From positions 310,001 to 374,000 of the forward strand of contig JAEUMD010000008.1 in the NCBI GenBank assembly GCA_016793635.1: a stretch of DNA of 64,000 bases, read 5' to 3'. Positions 45,418 to 54,107 of the stretch are shown here, in pieces. Made by a program: the position numbers and the translations under genes. The first letter of the stretch is position 1. Each line of letters begins with the position of its first letter. The notes below the pieces were generated by a model. That model was not told the origin of the DNA, did no database searches, and saw only the letters and a program-made list of their open reading frames with translations. The stretch is from Hyphomicrobiaceae bacterium (GTDB taxonomy: Bacteria > Pseudomonadota > Alphaproteobacteria > Rhizobiales > Hyphomicrobiaceae).

Positions 45418-46899
45418 TCAGGCGGAGAGCGCCTGGACCGGAACGGCATGCTCGCTCGCGTAGTAGCTGGCGATCGCAGCCTCGATGTAGTCGAAGGCGT
45501 ACGCGTCGGTGACCGCGATGCCGGCCTTTGCCAGATCCTTCCGCGGACAGTCGCCGACTTTCGAGCAAAGCACCGCGTCGACGCCCTCGAGGGTTCGGAT
45601 GACGCTGTCGAGCGTGGCATCCTCGCCGAAGCCACCGAGGCAATAGGTGTCTTCGACCTTGCGGTGGCCTATGAATTTCACGCCGTCGCGTCCGGCCTCG
45701 TAGACCTGGAATTCGCGCGCGTGTCCGAAGTGCTCGTTGATGCGGCCGCCACCCTTCGTCGCGATCGCCACGAGAATCGCCCGATCGGCGTTCTCCTTGA
45801 GCTCCGCAGCAGCGCGCGTCTTGGCGGCGACGTGGTCGCCGCGCTCGCTAGCGACCAGCTCGCGGTAGGCTTCACGCTTGGCTGGATCGTAATGAACCGC
45901 ATTGGGAAGCTGGTCGAGCGTGAACTCCTGTCCGCGATCCTCACCGAGCAGACCGACCGCATCGGCACGGCATTGCCGGCAATGCCGCATCAGATTGGCG
46001 CCACCCGCGCATGCATCCTGCAGGGCCTTGAGCTCGGCATGTGTCGGTCCGCGCTGGCCGGTAAGGCCGTAATGCGTTCCATGCGCCGGATCGGATATCA
46101 ACGGCATGATGTTGTGCAAAAACGCGCCGCGCTTCTTCACCTCCGCGTTGACGACCTTGAGATGCTCGTCGTTGACGCCGGGGATCATAACCGAGTTGAT
46201 CTTTGTGAGAATTCCACGACTGGTGAGCATTTCGAGGCCCTGCATCTGTCTCTCGTGCAGGATCTGCGAGGCTTCGAGGCCGGTGTAGCGGCGATTGCGG
46301 AAGTAGATCCATGGATAGATCTTCGTGCCGATCTCGGGATCGACCATGTTGATGGTGATCGTCACATGGTCGACGTTCATCGCGGCGAGTTCATCGACGT
46401 GGTCCGGCAGCGCGAGGCCGTTGGTCGAGATGCACAGCTTGATATCGGTGATCTCGCGCGAGACGGCCTCGAATGTCGCCTTCGTCTTTTTCCAGTCGTA
46501 GCAGGCATCACCCGGTCCTGCGATTCCGAGAACGGAGAGCTGCGGCACCTCGTTCGCTACCGTCACAACCTTGCGCAGCGCCTGATCCGGAGTGAGCTTC
46601 TCAGAGACGACGCCGGGGCGGCTCTCGTTCGCGCAGTCGTATTTGCGATTGCAGTAGTTACACTGGATGTTGCAGGCAGGCGCCACGGCCACGTGCATGC
46701 GTGCGAAGTAGTGGTGCGCTTCCTCCGAGTAGCACGGGTGATCCTTGATCTTCGCCCACACCTCTGGCGGCATGTCCCCCGGCCCCGCACTCGATCCACA
46801 CGACGACGACGAGCAACCGCTCGAGGGGATCTCGGAACGCAGGGTGGCTTGACTGGCGTCGTTGAAGAGGTCGTCGAAGGCTACGAGCTGACCGGACAT
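45418..46899 (-). CDS. nifB: NifB, radical SAM FeMo-cofactor biosynthesis protein
   Basis: A 493-residue NifB. The radical-SAM cluster motif CNIQCNYCNRKYDC (C-x3-or-4-C-x2-C pattern) lies near residue 62. Further cysteines are at CRQCRADAVG. The C-terminal NifX-like domain begins AILVAIATKGGGRINEHFGHAREFQVYE. NifB makes NifB-co, the carbide-containing Fe-S core of FeMo-cofactor. Both domains are present. The start at 46899 has GGGAG upstream. A sigma-54 promoter (46965-46980) and a NifA site (47048-47063) precede it. Confidence 0.97.
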   Translation of the reverse strand: MSGQLVAFDDLFNDASQATLRSEIPSSGCSSSSCGSSAGPGDMPPEVWAKIKDHPCYSEEAHHYFARMHVAVAPACNIQCNYCNRKYDCANESRPGVVSEKLTPDQALRKVVTVANEVPQLSVLGIAGPGDACYDWKKTKATFEAVSREITDIKLCISTNGLALPDHVDELAAMNVDHVTITINMVDPEIGTKIYPWIYFRNRRYTGLEASQILHERQMQGLEMLTSRGILTKINSVMIPGVNDEHLKVVNAEVKKRGAFLHNIMPLISDPAHGTHYGLTGQRGPTHAELKALQDACAGGANLMRHCRQCRADAVGLLGEDRGQEFTLDQLPNAVHYDPAKREAYRELVASERGDHVAAKTRAAAELKENADRAILVAIATKGGGRINEHFGHAREFQVYEAGRDGVKFIGHRKVEDTYCLGGFGEDATLDSVIRTLEGVDAVLCSKVGDCPRKDLAKAGIAVTDAYAFDYIEAAIASYYASEHAVPVQALSA

Positions 46900-46964
46900 C
46901 GTGCACTCCCGTTGGTTCGATCCGCCGCTTGGACCCGATCGGTCCGCGCGCTCACGAGAGGCAT

Positions 46965-46980
46965 TGCAACGCTGGTGCCA
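46965..46980 (-). promoter_or_regulatory. Sigma-54 promoter of the nifB operon
   Basis: On the minus strand the sequence is TGGCACCAGCGTTGCA, an excellent match to TGGCAC-N5-TTGCA, about 66 bases upstream of nifB. Confidence 0.92.
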
Positions 46981-47047
46981 ATAAAAGAACGCTTGATTTT
47001 TCGAGTGTTTTTCAGCTCGCGAGGACGACAGTTGCCGACAAGGCGAT

Positions 47048-47063
47048 TGTCGCAAAGCCAACA
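47048..47063 (-). promoter_or_regulatory. NifA upstream activator site for nifB
   Basis: TGT-CGCAAAGCCA-ACA matches TGT-N10-ACA and lies 68 bases upstream of the sigma-54 element, just before the nifA terminator. Confidence 0.8.
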
Positions 47064-47094
47064 GGGCACCGCGTTCGGCGTGCCACCGAAGCAA

Positions 47095-47117
47095 AACGCC
47101 CCGCAGAGCGGGGCGTT
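47095..47117 (-). terminator. Intrinsic terminator of nifA
   Basis: AACGCCCCGC (47095-47104) and GCGGGGCGTT (47108-47117) form a perfect 10-bp stem with an AGA loop. On the minus strand it is followed by TTTGC. It lies about 27 bases past the nifA stop, separating nifA from the nifB promoter. Confidence 0.85.
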
Positions 47118-47143
47118 GAGAAGGTTCTAACTCGCGTTATCGA

Positions 47144-48916
47144 TCAGAACCGCTTCATCGCAACGTTGTGGCGCTTGAGGGCATAGCCGATCTGACGCGG
47201 TGTGAGGTTCAACAGCCGCGCGGCCTTGGCCTGCACCCACCCACACCGCTCCATGGCGTCGACGAGTTTCTCCCGCGAGACGAGAAGTCCGGTTGGTGCG
47301 CACGCATCAGGAGAGAAGCAAGGTCCCTCGCCGGGAACTTCCGCGCCGCATGTGCAAGGCTTCTCGCACGTCTCGTCAGTCGAGCATTCGACTTCCGAGT
47401 GCGGCGGATCGATACGCTTGGGTTGAACGGTCGGCAGCGAGATACCGGGCGGACTTGTCGAGCGCGCTTCCCGGCTGCGTGATTTCCACAGCGTCGCCGA
47501 TAAGCATTCGCCATGGCCGCAACCGAAGTCGTCCGCCTCGACAGTCGCCCCCTTGGCCATCGTTGCCGTGCGATAGATACAGTTCTGTAGCTCCCGCACG
47601 TTGCCTGGGAAGTAGCAGGACTTCAGAACCGAGATCGCGCCATCGGTGAGACGCAGGTCGCGGTCGTTCTCGCGATTGAACTGGTTGAGGAACGACCGTG
47701 CCAGCGCCGGAATATCGCTCTTGCGATCGCGCAGTGCCGGCAACATCAGAGGGATGACCGAGATTCGATAGTAGAGGTCAGCCCGGAACGTTCCGCGTGT
47801 GACCGCATCCTCGAGATCGCGGTTCGTGGCAGCGACGACGCGAACGTTCACCTTCTGCGTGCGTGTCGAGCCGACGCGATCGAACTCTCCTTCCTGGAGC
47901 ACGCGCAGCAATTTGGCCTGGAATGCGGGTGAAATTTCGCCGATCTCGTCGAGAAAGATCGTGCCACCGTCAGCGAGCTCGAAGCGTCCCTTACGGGCGC
48001 TGACGGCTCCGGTGAACGCGCCTTTCTCGTGGCCGAACAGCTCGGATTCCAGCACGGACTCCGGCAGCGCCGCACAATTCACCTTGACGAACGGGGCCTT
48101 GGCGCGCGGAGACAACTCGTGGATGGCGCGGGCGAACAACTCCTTACCCGTACCCGACTCGCCGCGCAGCAGAACCGTGGCATTGGACTTTGCCACCACA
48201 CCGATTTTCTCGATCAGGCTGCGGATCGGCTTGCTGTCGCCGATGATCCCGGCGATGGACGTTTGCACCCGCGCCGGTTGCCGGCCGTCGAGCTGCTTCT
48301 CCAGGAGTCGCGATCGTTCCATCAGGCGTTCGCGATCACGCGCGATGACTCGATGCAGATGCACCGTCTGCCCGATCAGGTTGGCGACCATGGAGAGGAA
48401 CCGCACGTCGTGATCGAACGCCGAAGCGTTGCCCACGTCACGCGGGCGGTCGATCGACAGCGTGCCGATGACACGCCCCTCGATCTTGATAGGAACGCAG
48501 ATGAAGCCACACGGCTCTTGTGAGCCGGCAAGGGCCGACCCTGCGAAGTGCGGGCTGTTGGCGGCGTTATCGACGATCAGTGGCATACCGGTTGCGATGA
48601 CCTGATCGAGCGCCGACCGCGGGTGGTCGATGACGCCCCGCGCCTCGAGTTCCTCCGACCAGCAGGCCCCGACGTAGCAGCCACGCACGTCGTCGCTATC
48701 CAGCAGCATGATGGTACCGTGCCTGAGATCGAGGAAGCTCGACAGCAGGTTCATCACATTGGAGAGCGTCGATTCCAGGCGCGCGGGCCGCGCCAGGATC
48801 TTCGAAATCTCGTAGATCCCGCTGAGCGAGACCTCCGCCAGCTCTCGTGGTGCGGGCCGCATCGGCGGCGTTATTTCCAAGGGTGCATTGTCCGAAAAGT
48901 CTGACCGTAAGCTCAT
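47144..48916 (-). CDS. nifA: NifA, nif-specific sigma-54-dependent activator
   Basis: A 590-residue enhancer-binding protein. The GAF domain spans about 43-185. The AAA+ domain spans about 222-450, with Walker A GESGTGKE at 252-259, GAFTGA at 299-304 and FLDEIGE at 321-327. The Fis-type DNA-binding domain is at 545-588 ([21 protein letters not shown]). The interdomain linker (460-545) carries cysteines at 466, 471, 511, 517, 521, 523, 533 and 539. A cysteine linker marks oxygen-sensitive NifA, but so many are unusual. No nifL is adjacent. It is divergent from the ferredoxin-led operon, and a terminator follows the gene. Confidence 0.97.
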   Translation of the reverse strand: MSLRSDFSDNAPLEITPPMRPAPRELAEVSLSGIYEISKILARPARLESTLSNVMNLLSSFLDLRHGTIMLLDSDDVRGCYVGACWSEELEARGVIDHPRSALDQVIATGMPLIVDNAANSPHFAGSALAGSQEPCGFICVPIKIEGRVIGTLSIDRPRDVGNASAFDHDVRFLSMVANLIGQTVHLHRVIARDRERLMERSRLLEKQLDGRQPARVQTSIAGIIGDSKPIRSLIEKIGVVAKSNATVLLRGESGTGKELFARAIHELSPRAKAPFVKVNCAALPESVLESELFGHEKGAFTGAVSARKGRFELADGGTIFLDEIGEISPAFQAKLLRVLQEGEFDRVGSTRTQKVNVRVVAATNRDLEDAVTRGTFRADLYYRISVIPLMLPALRDRKSDIPALARSFLNQFNRENDRDLRLTDGAISVLKSCYFPGNVRELQNCIYRTATMAKGATVEADDFGCGHGECLSATLWKSRSREARSTSPPGISLPTVQPKRIDPPHSEVECSTDETCEKPCTCGAEVPGEGPCFSPDACAPTGLLVSREKLVDAMERCGWVQAKAARLLNLTPRQIGYALKRHNVAMKRF

Positions 48917-49027
48917 AGCGCCACCTCTCTCGCGGTGACTGGATCCAGGGCAGAGCCAAGGCGACGAGGCCGCTCTGCTGCACTGCAATAAGCTAGACTC
49001 GAAAACTCGTGTTTGTCGCGCTCAACT

Positions 49028-49041
49028 TTGATGCAAATCGC
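49028..49041 (-). promoter_or_regulatory. Possible FNR/FixK site upstream of nifA
   Basis: TTGAT-GCAA-ATCGC matches the FNR/FixK consensus TTGAT-N4-ATCAA at 8 of 10 specified positions. It lies about 110 bases upstream of the nifA start. A Crp/Fnr regulator with an FNR-like recognition helix is encoded in the window at 21.8 kb. The match is imperfect. Confidence 0.4.
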
Positions 49042-49139
49042 CCTAATTCAACGGGCAGAATGCCTCTATCGATTGCAATTTCGGCGATAGTAATTTGCCT
49101 ATCATATTAGCACGACAGCGTTGTCTACACATCGAGCCT

Positions 49140-49155
49140 TGTCGGATTAGCGACA
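49140..49155 (+). promoter_or_regulatory. NifA upstream activator site for the ferredoxin operon
   Basis: TGT-CGGATTAGCG-ACA matches TGT-N10-ACA and lies 56 bases upstream of the sigma-54 promoter at 49211-49226. Confidence 0.8.
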
Positions 49156-49210
49156 CCATCTTCGTTTTGCGACAACTCACTTTTTCCTTTTGACTCAACA
49201 GCTTGAATGA

Positions 49211-49226
49211 CGGCACGCCGCTTGCA
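49211..49226 (+). promoter_or_regulatory. Sigma-54 promoter of the ferredoxin-AhpCD-mod operon
   Basis: CGGCACGCCGCTTGCA matches TGGCACG-N4-TTGCA except for the first base. It lies about 93 bases upstream of the 2Fe-2S ferredoxin start. It indicates NifA/RpoN control of the genes that follow. Confidence 0.88.
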
Positions 49227-49318
49227 ATTCAACCACCGACCGTTTTCGTCAGCCCTCCGCGTAAGACCGGAGCGGTTCGAATGCGGCAAATGGATTTTGG
49301 CGAAAGGATCTAATTCCG

Positions 49319-49684
49319 ATGGCACTAGTCACGTTTTCGTCTCCGCTCCTGAAAAAGGACGTGACCGTCTACGCCATTGCCGGCGACCGCGGCACCATTC
49401 TGTCGATCGCGGAGAAGAACGGCATTCCGTTGCCGTTCGAATGCCGCGACGGCAACTGCGGGTCATGCCTCATCGAGGTCGAGCACCTCTCCGGCAAGGT
49501 GATGGGCGAAATGCTCACCGACAAGGAGAAGGGCCTTCTCAAGTCTCTGGGCAAGCTCTCCGCGGCCGACATCGAGCGCGCCGAGGTCAGCGACATCTCT
49601 CCGTCATACAGGCTGGCTTGCCAGTACATCGTCCGCGACGAAGAGATCCGCGTGAAGTTCAGCGGCGCTCCCGGCGGCGCCTGA
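49319..49684 (+). CDS. 2Fe-2S ferredoxin (FdxD/Shethna-like)
   Basis: A 121-residue plant-type 2Fe-2S ferredoxin. The cluster motif is FECRDGNCGSCLIEVEHLSG, with the fourth cysteine in YRLACQYIVRDEEI. It contains the insert TDKEKGLLKSLGKLSAADIE typical of the nif-associated Shethna protein II/FdxD group. In Azotobacter the related protein binds nitrogenase and protects it conformationally from oxygen; whether this one does so is unknown. It is the first gene after a sigma-54 promoter and NifA site. Confidence 0.93.
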   Translation: MALVTFSSPLLKKDVTVYAIAGDRGTILSIAEKNGIPLPFECRDGNCGSCLIEVEHLSGKVMGEMLTDKEKGLLKSLGKLSAADIERAEVSDISPSYRLACQYIVRDEEIRVKFSGAPGGA

Positions 49685-49717
49685 ACCGAGCGCTTCGTGA
49701 TCGAGAGGAGGCGCGCC

Positions 49718-50218
49718 ATGGACGCACCCGAAGACCTGATGCAATCGGTCGAACTGTTCCTCAGCTACGCGATCAAGCTGGAGGAGGAGGCAACACTGCG
49801 CTTCGGCCAACTCGCCGACGCGATGAACGCCGCAGGCAATCGCGAGGTCGGAGCGCTGTTTCGAAAGCTATCCGACTTCTCCCGCCTGCACCTCGCCGAC
49901 GCGCGGGCGCGCGCAGGCTTCCGCGACGTTCCGGTGATGTTGCCGGTCGAATACCAGTGGCCGGAACTCGAAAGCCCCGAAACAGCGGCCATATGGGCGA
50001 CCGATCCGCTGATCGCCTATGACGAGGCCATGGAGATCGCCCTCGAGAGCGAGAAGCGCGGCTACGCCTTCTACAAGAAGGTTCTCGACGATGCGACCGA
50101 TCCCGAGATCCGAGCCCTTGCAAAGGAGTTCGTCGAGGAGGAGGCCGAGCACGTCATGTGGCTCGAGCAGTGGATCGCCGATTCGGCGAAGCGCCCCGCA
50201 CCACGTGCGACGGCCTAG
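49718..50218 (+). CDS. Rubrerythrin-like ferritin-fold protein
   Basis: A 166-residue four-helix ferritin-like protein. Glutamate/histidine metal-binding residues appear in KLEEEATLRFGQLADAM, LFRKLSDFSRLHLADA, IALESEKRGYAFYKKV and VEEEAEHVMWLEQW. No rubredoxin domain is present. Such proteins are implicated in peroxide reduction or iron handling. The start at 49718 has GAGGAG upstream. It lies 33 bases after the ferredoxin and 90 bases before the peroxiredoxin in the same unit. Confidence 0.82.
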   Translation: MDAPEDLMQSVELFLSYAIKLEEEATLRFGQLADAMNAAGNREVGALFRKLSDFSRLHLADARARAGFRDVPVMLPVEYQWPELESPETAAIWATDPLIAYDEAMEIALESEKRGYAFYKKVLDDATDPEIRALAKEFVEEEAEHVMWLEQWIADSAKRPAPRATA

Positions 50219-50308
50219 GACCTGGCGGGCTGGCGGGCCTGCCCGCCGGCAGGAGCACGTCTACTTCCAGAACGAACACGACGACAACAAACATCAGGAG
50301 ATGATCTC

Positions 50309-50863
50309 ATGCTCGGCATCGGCGACAAGCTCCCGGCCTTCAGCATCACCGGAGTGAAACCCGGCTTCAACAACCACGAGGAAAAAGGCGAGAGCGCTTT
50401 TGAAGCGCTGACCGAAGCGAGCTTCCCGGGCAAGTGGAAGATCATATTTTTCTATCCCAAGGACTTCACGTTCGTCTGCCCGACAGAGATCGCCGAGTTC
50501 GCCCGGCTCGCCGACGATTTCGCTGACCGCGATGCCGTTGTCCTCGGCGGCTCGACGGACAACGAGTTCGTCAAGCTTGCGTGGCGACGCGCGCACAAGG
50601 ATCTCGACAAACTGCCGATCTGGCAGTTCGCCGATTCCAACGGTTCGCTCGTCGATGGCCTTGGTATCCGCGCGCCCGAAGGCGTCGCGTATCGCATTAC
50701 GTTCGTGGTCGATCCGAGCAACGTCATACAGCACGTCTACGGCACGAACCTGAACGTAGGACGGGCGCCAGCCGACACGTTACGCGTTCTCGACGCCTTG
50801 CAAACCGACGAGCTCTGCCCGTGCAACCGCGAGGTCGGCGGCTCGACCCTCAAGGCCGCGTAA
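50309..50863 (+). CDS. Peroxiredoxin, AhpC type
   Basis: A 184-residue 2-Cys peroxiredoxin. The peroxidatic cysteine is in [19 protein letters not shown], and a resolving cysteine is in [12 protein letters not shown] near the C terminus. It reduces peroxides, presumably with the AhpD encoded 16 bases downstream as electron-transfer partner. It is preceded by CAGGAG. Location in a NifA-type operon suggests protection of nitrogenase or its electron carriers. Confidence 0.93.
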   Translation: MLGIGDKLPAFSITGVKPGFNNHEEKGESAFEALTEASFPGKWKIIFFYPKDFTFVCPTEIAEFARLADDFADRDAVVLGGSTDNEFVKLAWRRAHKDLDKLPIWQFADSNGSLVDGLGIRAPEGVAYRITFVVDPSNVIQHVYGTNLNVGRAPADTLRVLDALQTDELCPCNREVGGSTLKAA

Positions 50864-50879
50864 CTCAGGGATCGACGCG

Positions 50880-51434
50880 ATGACGATCGAACAACTGAAG
50901 GGCGCGATTCCCGAGTTCGCCAAGGACGTACGCCTCAACCTCTCCGCACTCACCCGCGAGGACAAGCTCGACGAGCAGCAACGCTTCGGCCTGCTTCTCG
51001 CCGCCGCGCTCGCGACGCGCAACCCGCGCGTTGCTGCGACGATGGAAAGCGAAGCGGCAACGCATCTTTCCACCGCGGCACGGGATGCCGCGCGCTCGGC
51101 GGCCAGCATCATGGCCATGAACAACGTCTATTACCGCTTCCTCCACCTCAGCTCGAACAAGGATTACGCCACGCTGCCCGCGCGCCTGCGTATGAACGTG
51201 ATGGCCAACCCCGGCGTGCCGAAAGTCGACTTCGAGCTCTGGTCGCTCGCCGTATCGGCCATCAACGGTTGCGGATCGTGCATCGATTCACACGAGAAGG
51301 TTCTGCGCGAAGCCGATGTCTCGATCGACGTGATCCAGACTGCGATCCGCATGGCCGCCATCGTCCAGTCCGTCGCCATCGCGCTCGAGGCTGCCGACGC
51401 AGCGGCGCTCTGGCAACCCGATGCCGCAGCATAA
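50880..51434 (+). CDS. Alkyl hydroperoxide reductase AhpD family protein
   Basis: A 184-residue protein of the carboxymuconolactone decarboxylase/AhpD fold. The redox motif [16 protein letters not shown] (C-x-x-C with a following His) is characteristic of AhpD. It probably recycles the adjacent AhpC. The start lies 16 bases after the peroxiredoxin stop. modA begins 23 bases further on, so all are likely cotranscribed. Confidence 0.92.
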   Translation: MTIEQLKGAIPEFAKDVRLNLSALTREDKLDEQQRFGLLLAAALATRNPRVAATMESEAATHLSTAARDAARSAASIMAMNNVYYRFLHLSSNKDYATLPARLRMNVMANPGVPKVDFELWSLAVSAINGCGSCIDSHEKVLREADVSIDVIQTAIRMAAIVQSVAIALEAADAAALWQPDAAA

Positions 51435-51457
51435 GCCCGCAATGGAAGGAGAACGTC

Positions 51458-52270
51458 ATGAAGCTGTCGCGTCCCCTGCAATACCTTGCGCTACTCGCTC
51501 TCGCTGCGTCGCAGCTCGCGCTGTCGTCGCCAAGTCGCGCCGAGAGCAGAACCGTCACCGTCTTCGCCGCGGCGAGTTTGAAGAACGCCCTCGACGAGGT
51601 CGCAGCCCGCTTCCTCGGCGCCACGGGAAATCGCGTCGTCATCTCATATGCGGCGTCGTCCACTCTGGCGAAGCAGATTCTGGCCGGGGCTCCAGCCGAC
51701 GTCTTCATCTCCGCGGATCAGGCCTGGATGGAGCACCTGGGGAAGAACAGCGCCATCGTGCCGTCGTCGCGAAAGCCGCTACTCTCCAACGCCCTCGTTG
51801 TCATTGCCCCGCAAGGCTCGACCGCCCAAATCACTCTGTCGGAAGGCTTCGATCTGAAGCCGCTGCTCGGTGACGGACGTCTGGCGGTCGCTGAAACGAC
51901 CTCCGTGCCTGCCGGCAAGTATGCCAAGGCGGCGCTCGAACACTTCGGTGCCTGGAAATTGCTCGAACCGCAACTTGCCCAGGCACCGGACGTGCGAGCC
52001 GCGCTCGCACTCGTGGCACGCGGCGAGGCTCCGCTCGGCATCGTCTACGCGTCGGATGCGGCCGCTGAGCCTGCGGTACGCGTCGTGGCCACGTTCCCCG
52101 CCGCCTCCCATCCCGAGATCGTCTACCCGATCGCGCTGACCCGGGAGGCAACCGGTGCCGAGTCGGCACAGTTCGTGGCGTTCGCCGCCGGCATAGACGC
52201 GGCAGGCATCTTCGCGCGGCATGGCTTTACCAGCCTCACGTGCGACACGGACTGCCGCAAGACCAACTGA
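51458..52270 (+). CDS. modA: ModA, periplasmic molybdate-binding protein
   Basis: A 270-residue exported solute-binding protein. The signal peptide runs to about LSSPSRAES. The molybdate-binding pattern is VTVFAAASLKNALDEVAARF, ISYAASSTLAKQILAGAPADVFISAD and ETTSVPAGKYAKAALEHFG. It delivers molybdate to ModBC. Here the molybdate serves FeMo-cofactor synthesis through NifQ. Start supported by AAGGAG six bases upstream. Part of the NifA-type operon. Confidence 0.95.
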   Translation: MKLSRPLQYLALLALAASQLALSSPSRAESRTVTVFAAASLKNALDEVAARFLGATGNRVVISYAASSTLAKQILAGAPADVFISADQAWMEHLGKNSAIVPSSRKPLLSNALVVIAPQGSTAQITLSEGFDLKPLLGDGRLAVAETTSVPAGKYAKAALEHFGAWKLLEPQLAQAPDVRAALALVARGEAPLGIVYASDAAAEPAVRVVATFPAASHPEIVYPIALTREATGAESAQFVAFAAGIDAAGIFARHGFTSLTCDTDCRKTN

Positions 52271-52313
52271 TCTTCGCTGCCCATGCATTCTTCACTGCCC
52301 ATGGAGGTCCGCC

Positions 52314-52997
52314 ATGCTGACGCTTGAGGAGATGGAAGCGCTGCGACTGAGCCTCGGGGTGGCATTCGTCGCGACTCTCGTCAGCATTCCCTTGGCCATC
52401 GCGACCGCCTTCGCCTTGTCGCGAGGGCGGTTCGCGGGCCGCGCCCTGCTCGATAGCGCGGTCCACCTCCCCCTAGTCCTGCCACCTGTCGTCACGGGCT
52501 ATCTGTTACTGATGACGTTCGGCCGCCGTGGCCCCGTCGGGCAACTCCTCGAGAGCCACTTCGGCATCGTTCTCTCGTTCCGCTGGACCGGCGCCGTTCT
52601 CGCCGCCGCCATCATGGGCTTCCCGCTCCTGGTCCGTTCCGTGCGCCTGTCGCTCGAGGCGGTGGACCGGCGCTACGAGCAGGCGGCCGGATCGCTCGGT
52701 GCCAATCCCACGTGGGTTTTCCTCACGGTGACCCTTCCGCTGACGCTGCCCGGCGTGCTCGCCGGAGCCATTCTCGCCTTTGCCAAAGCGCTCGGCGAAT
52801 TCGGCGCCACGATCACATTCGTTTCCGCGATTCCCGGTGAGACGAAGACCATACCGGCCGCGATCTACGGGTACGTGCAAACGCCTGGAGCAGACGGCAA
52901 CGCCATGCGGCTCGCGGCTCTTTCTGCGCTGGTCTCGATCGCCGCACTCGCCGCGTCCGAGACGATGACGCGGCGCTATGCGCAGCAGGAAAACTAG
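52314..52997 (+). CDS. modB: ModB, molybdate ABC transporter permease
   Basis: A 227-residue inner-membrane permease with about five transmembrane helices. The conserved EAA-type cytoplasmic loop is EQAAGSLGANPTWVFLTVTLPLTLPGVLAG. LPPVVTGYLLLMTFGRRGPVG is typical of ModB. The start at 52314 has GGAGG upstream. It follows modA by 43 bases and precedes modC by three. Confidence 0.95.
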   Translation: MLTLEEMEALRLSLGVAFVATLVSIPLAIATAFALSRGRFAGRALLDSAVHLPLVLPPVVTGYLLLMTFGRRGPVGQLLESHFGIVLSFRWTGAVLAAAIMGFPLLVRSVRLSLEAVDRRYEQAAGSLGANPTWVFLTVTLPLTLPGVLAGAILAFAKALGEFGATITFVSAIPGETKTIPAAIYGYVQTPGADGNAMRLAALSALVSIAALAASETMTRRYAQQEN

Positions 52998-53000
52998 GCC

Positions 53001-53795
53001 ATGCGTATCGACGTACGCTTGCAACACGGCTTTACCCCGTCATCACATTCCAGGGCGGATCGCCACCCGTTCGTTGTCGACGTCGAGTTCGGAATCGATG
53101 CTCGCGCCCTCGCCCTTGTCGGTCCCTCTGGCTCGGGCAAGACGACGGTACTGAATGCCATCGCTGGAATTTTCCGCCCCGCGCATGGCCGCATCCTGCT
53201 GGACGGCACCACGCTGCTCGACACCATACGCAAGATCGACGTGCGTCAGTCGCGCCGCCGTATCGGCTACGTCTTCCAGGACGGGCGTCTCTTCCCCCAT
53301 CTAACGGTGCGGAGAAATCTGCTGTACGGACACTGGTTCTCGCCGAGCCGCGAAAAAGGCCTTTCGCTCGACGATATCGTCGCCCTGCTCGGCATCGGGC
53401 ATCTCATGGAGCGGCGTCCGTCCGCTCTTTCGGGCGGCGAGAAGCAGCGCGTGGCGATCGGCCGGGCTCTTCTCGCCAAGCCGAGGCTGCTGATGCTGGA
53501 CGAGCCACTTGCCGCCCTCGACCTCGAGCGGCGCGCTGCTATCCTGCCGCTGATCGAGCAGCTGCGCGACGATCTCGCGATGCCCATCATCCTCGTCAGC
53601 CATGATCTGACCGAGGTGGCGCGCATCGCGACACACATCGTCGACATCCGAGAGGGCCGGGTCTCGCAGGTCCGTGAGAATCCTTCCGCGCGCACCCATC
53701 GCGAGGCCACCGGATGCGCGGAGATCGTGCCGTTCGCGCCCTCTCTGCCGGCGGCGGCGCACGAGACACAGTCGTTCCAGCCCCGCCGGCGATAG
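53001..53795 (+). CDS. modC: ModC, molybdate ABC transporter ATPase (short form)
   Basis: A 264-residue ATPase. Walker A is GPSGSGKTT near residue 40, Q-loop YVFQDGRLFPH, signature ALSGGEKQRVAIGRALL, Walker B LLMLDEPLAALDL and H-loop SHDLTEVA. Typical ModC proteins are near 350 residues with a C-terminal molybdate-binding Mop/TOBE domain. Here only about 40 low-complexity residues follow the ATPase core, so that regulatory domain is missing. The ATPase motifs are intact, so transport should work. Last gene of the likely operon. Confidence 0.92.
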   Translation: MRIDVRLQHGFTPSSHSRADRHPFVVDVEFGIDARALALVGPSGSGKTTVLNAIAGIFRPAHGRILLDGTTLLDTIRKIDVRQSRRRIGYVFQDGRLFPHLTVRRNLLYGHWFSPSREKGLSLDDIVALLGIGHLMERRPSALSGGEKQRVAIGRALLAKPRLLMLDEPLAALDLERRAAILPLIEQLRDDLAMPIILVSHDLTEVARIATHIVDIREGRVSQVRENPSARTHREATGCAEIVPFAPSLPAAAHETQSFQPRRR

Positions 53796-54107
53796 ATTGA
53801 ACGGCGACTTCGGCGAAGAAACCGCGCAAAGAACTGAAGGCCGCGTGCGCAAGCCATCGGTTGTGCCGCGCCACAACCGCGGTTTACTCGACTTCCGTCT
53901 ATTCCCCACCTCCTGCAACGTTTGAGAAACAATCGGTGAAGATCGGGCAACGGTTCGCTGCCAAGACCGGACGATCACCGGCTTGCGGAAGTCTGGTTCG
54001 CAAGCTGGCGTCGACCGGGGCAATTGGAGCGCAGCCTGTCCCCCGAGACACTGGCGCCTGATCCCCGAGCTGAAGCGAGACCCTTCGCGCTCGCATAGGG
54101 AGGTGCC
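53796..54107. other. Intergenic region between modC and the symporter genes
   Basis: These 312 bases hold no recognisable gene, terminator or sigma-54 promoter. The promoter of the DUF485/ActP unit should lie near its right end. Confidence 0.4.

Larger units (their letters stand above)
48917..49318. other. Divergent promoter region between nifA and the ferredoxin operon
   Basis: About 400 bases, more AT-rich than the genes. The sigma-54 promoter and NifA site of the plus-strand operon lie here (listed separately). No sigma-54 element faces nifA. A TTGAT-like site (49028-49041) and an inverted repeat CTATCG/CGATAG (49066-49071, 49085-49090; the latter can also pair with CCTATC at 49098-49103) are candidate operators for nifA. 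Confidence 0.6.

Noticed and set aside
44758-47130. A 790-codon plus-strand open frame antisense to nifB and the LRV gene
   Set aside because: It mirrors well-supported genes on the other strand, has no ribosome-binding site and no domain; long antisense frames are expected at this GC content.
48917-49110. Possible sigma-54 promoter for nifA on the minus strand
   Set aside because: I looked for GG-N10-GC elements facing nifA and found none that fit; only a partial FNR/FixK box was seen.
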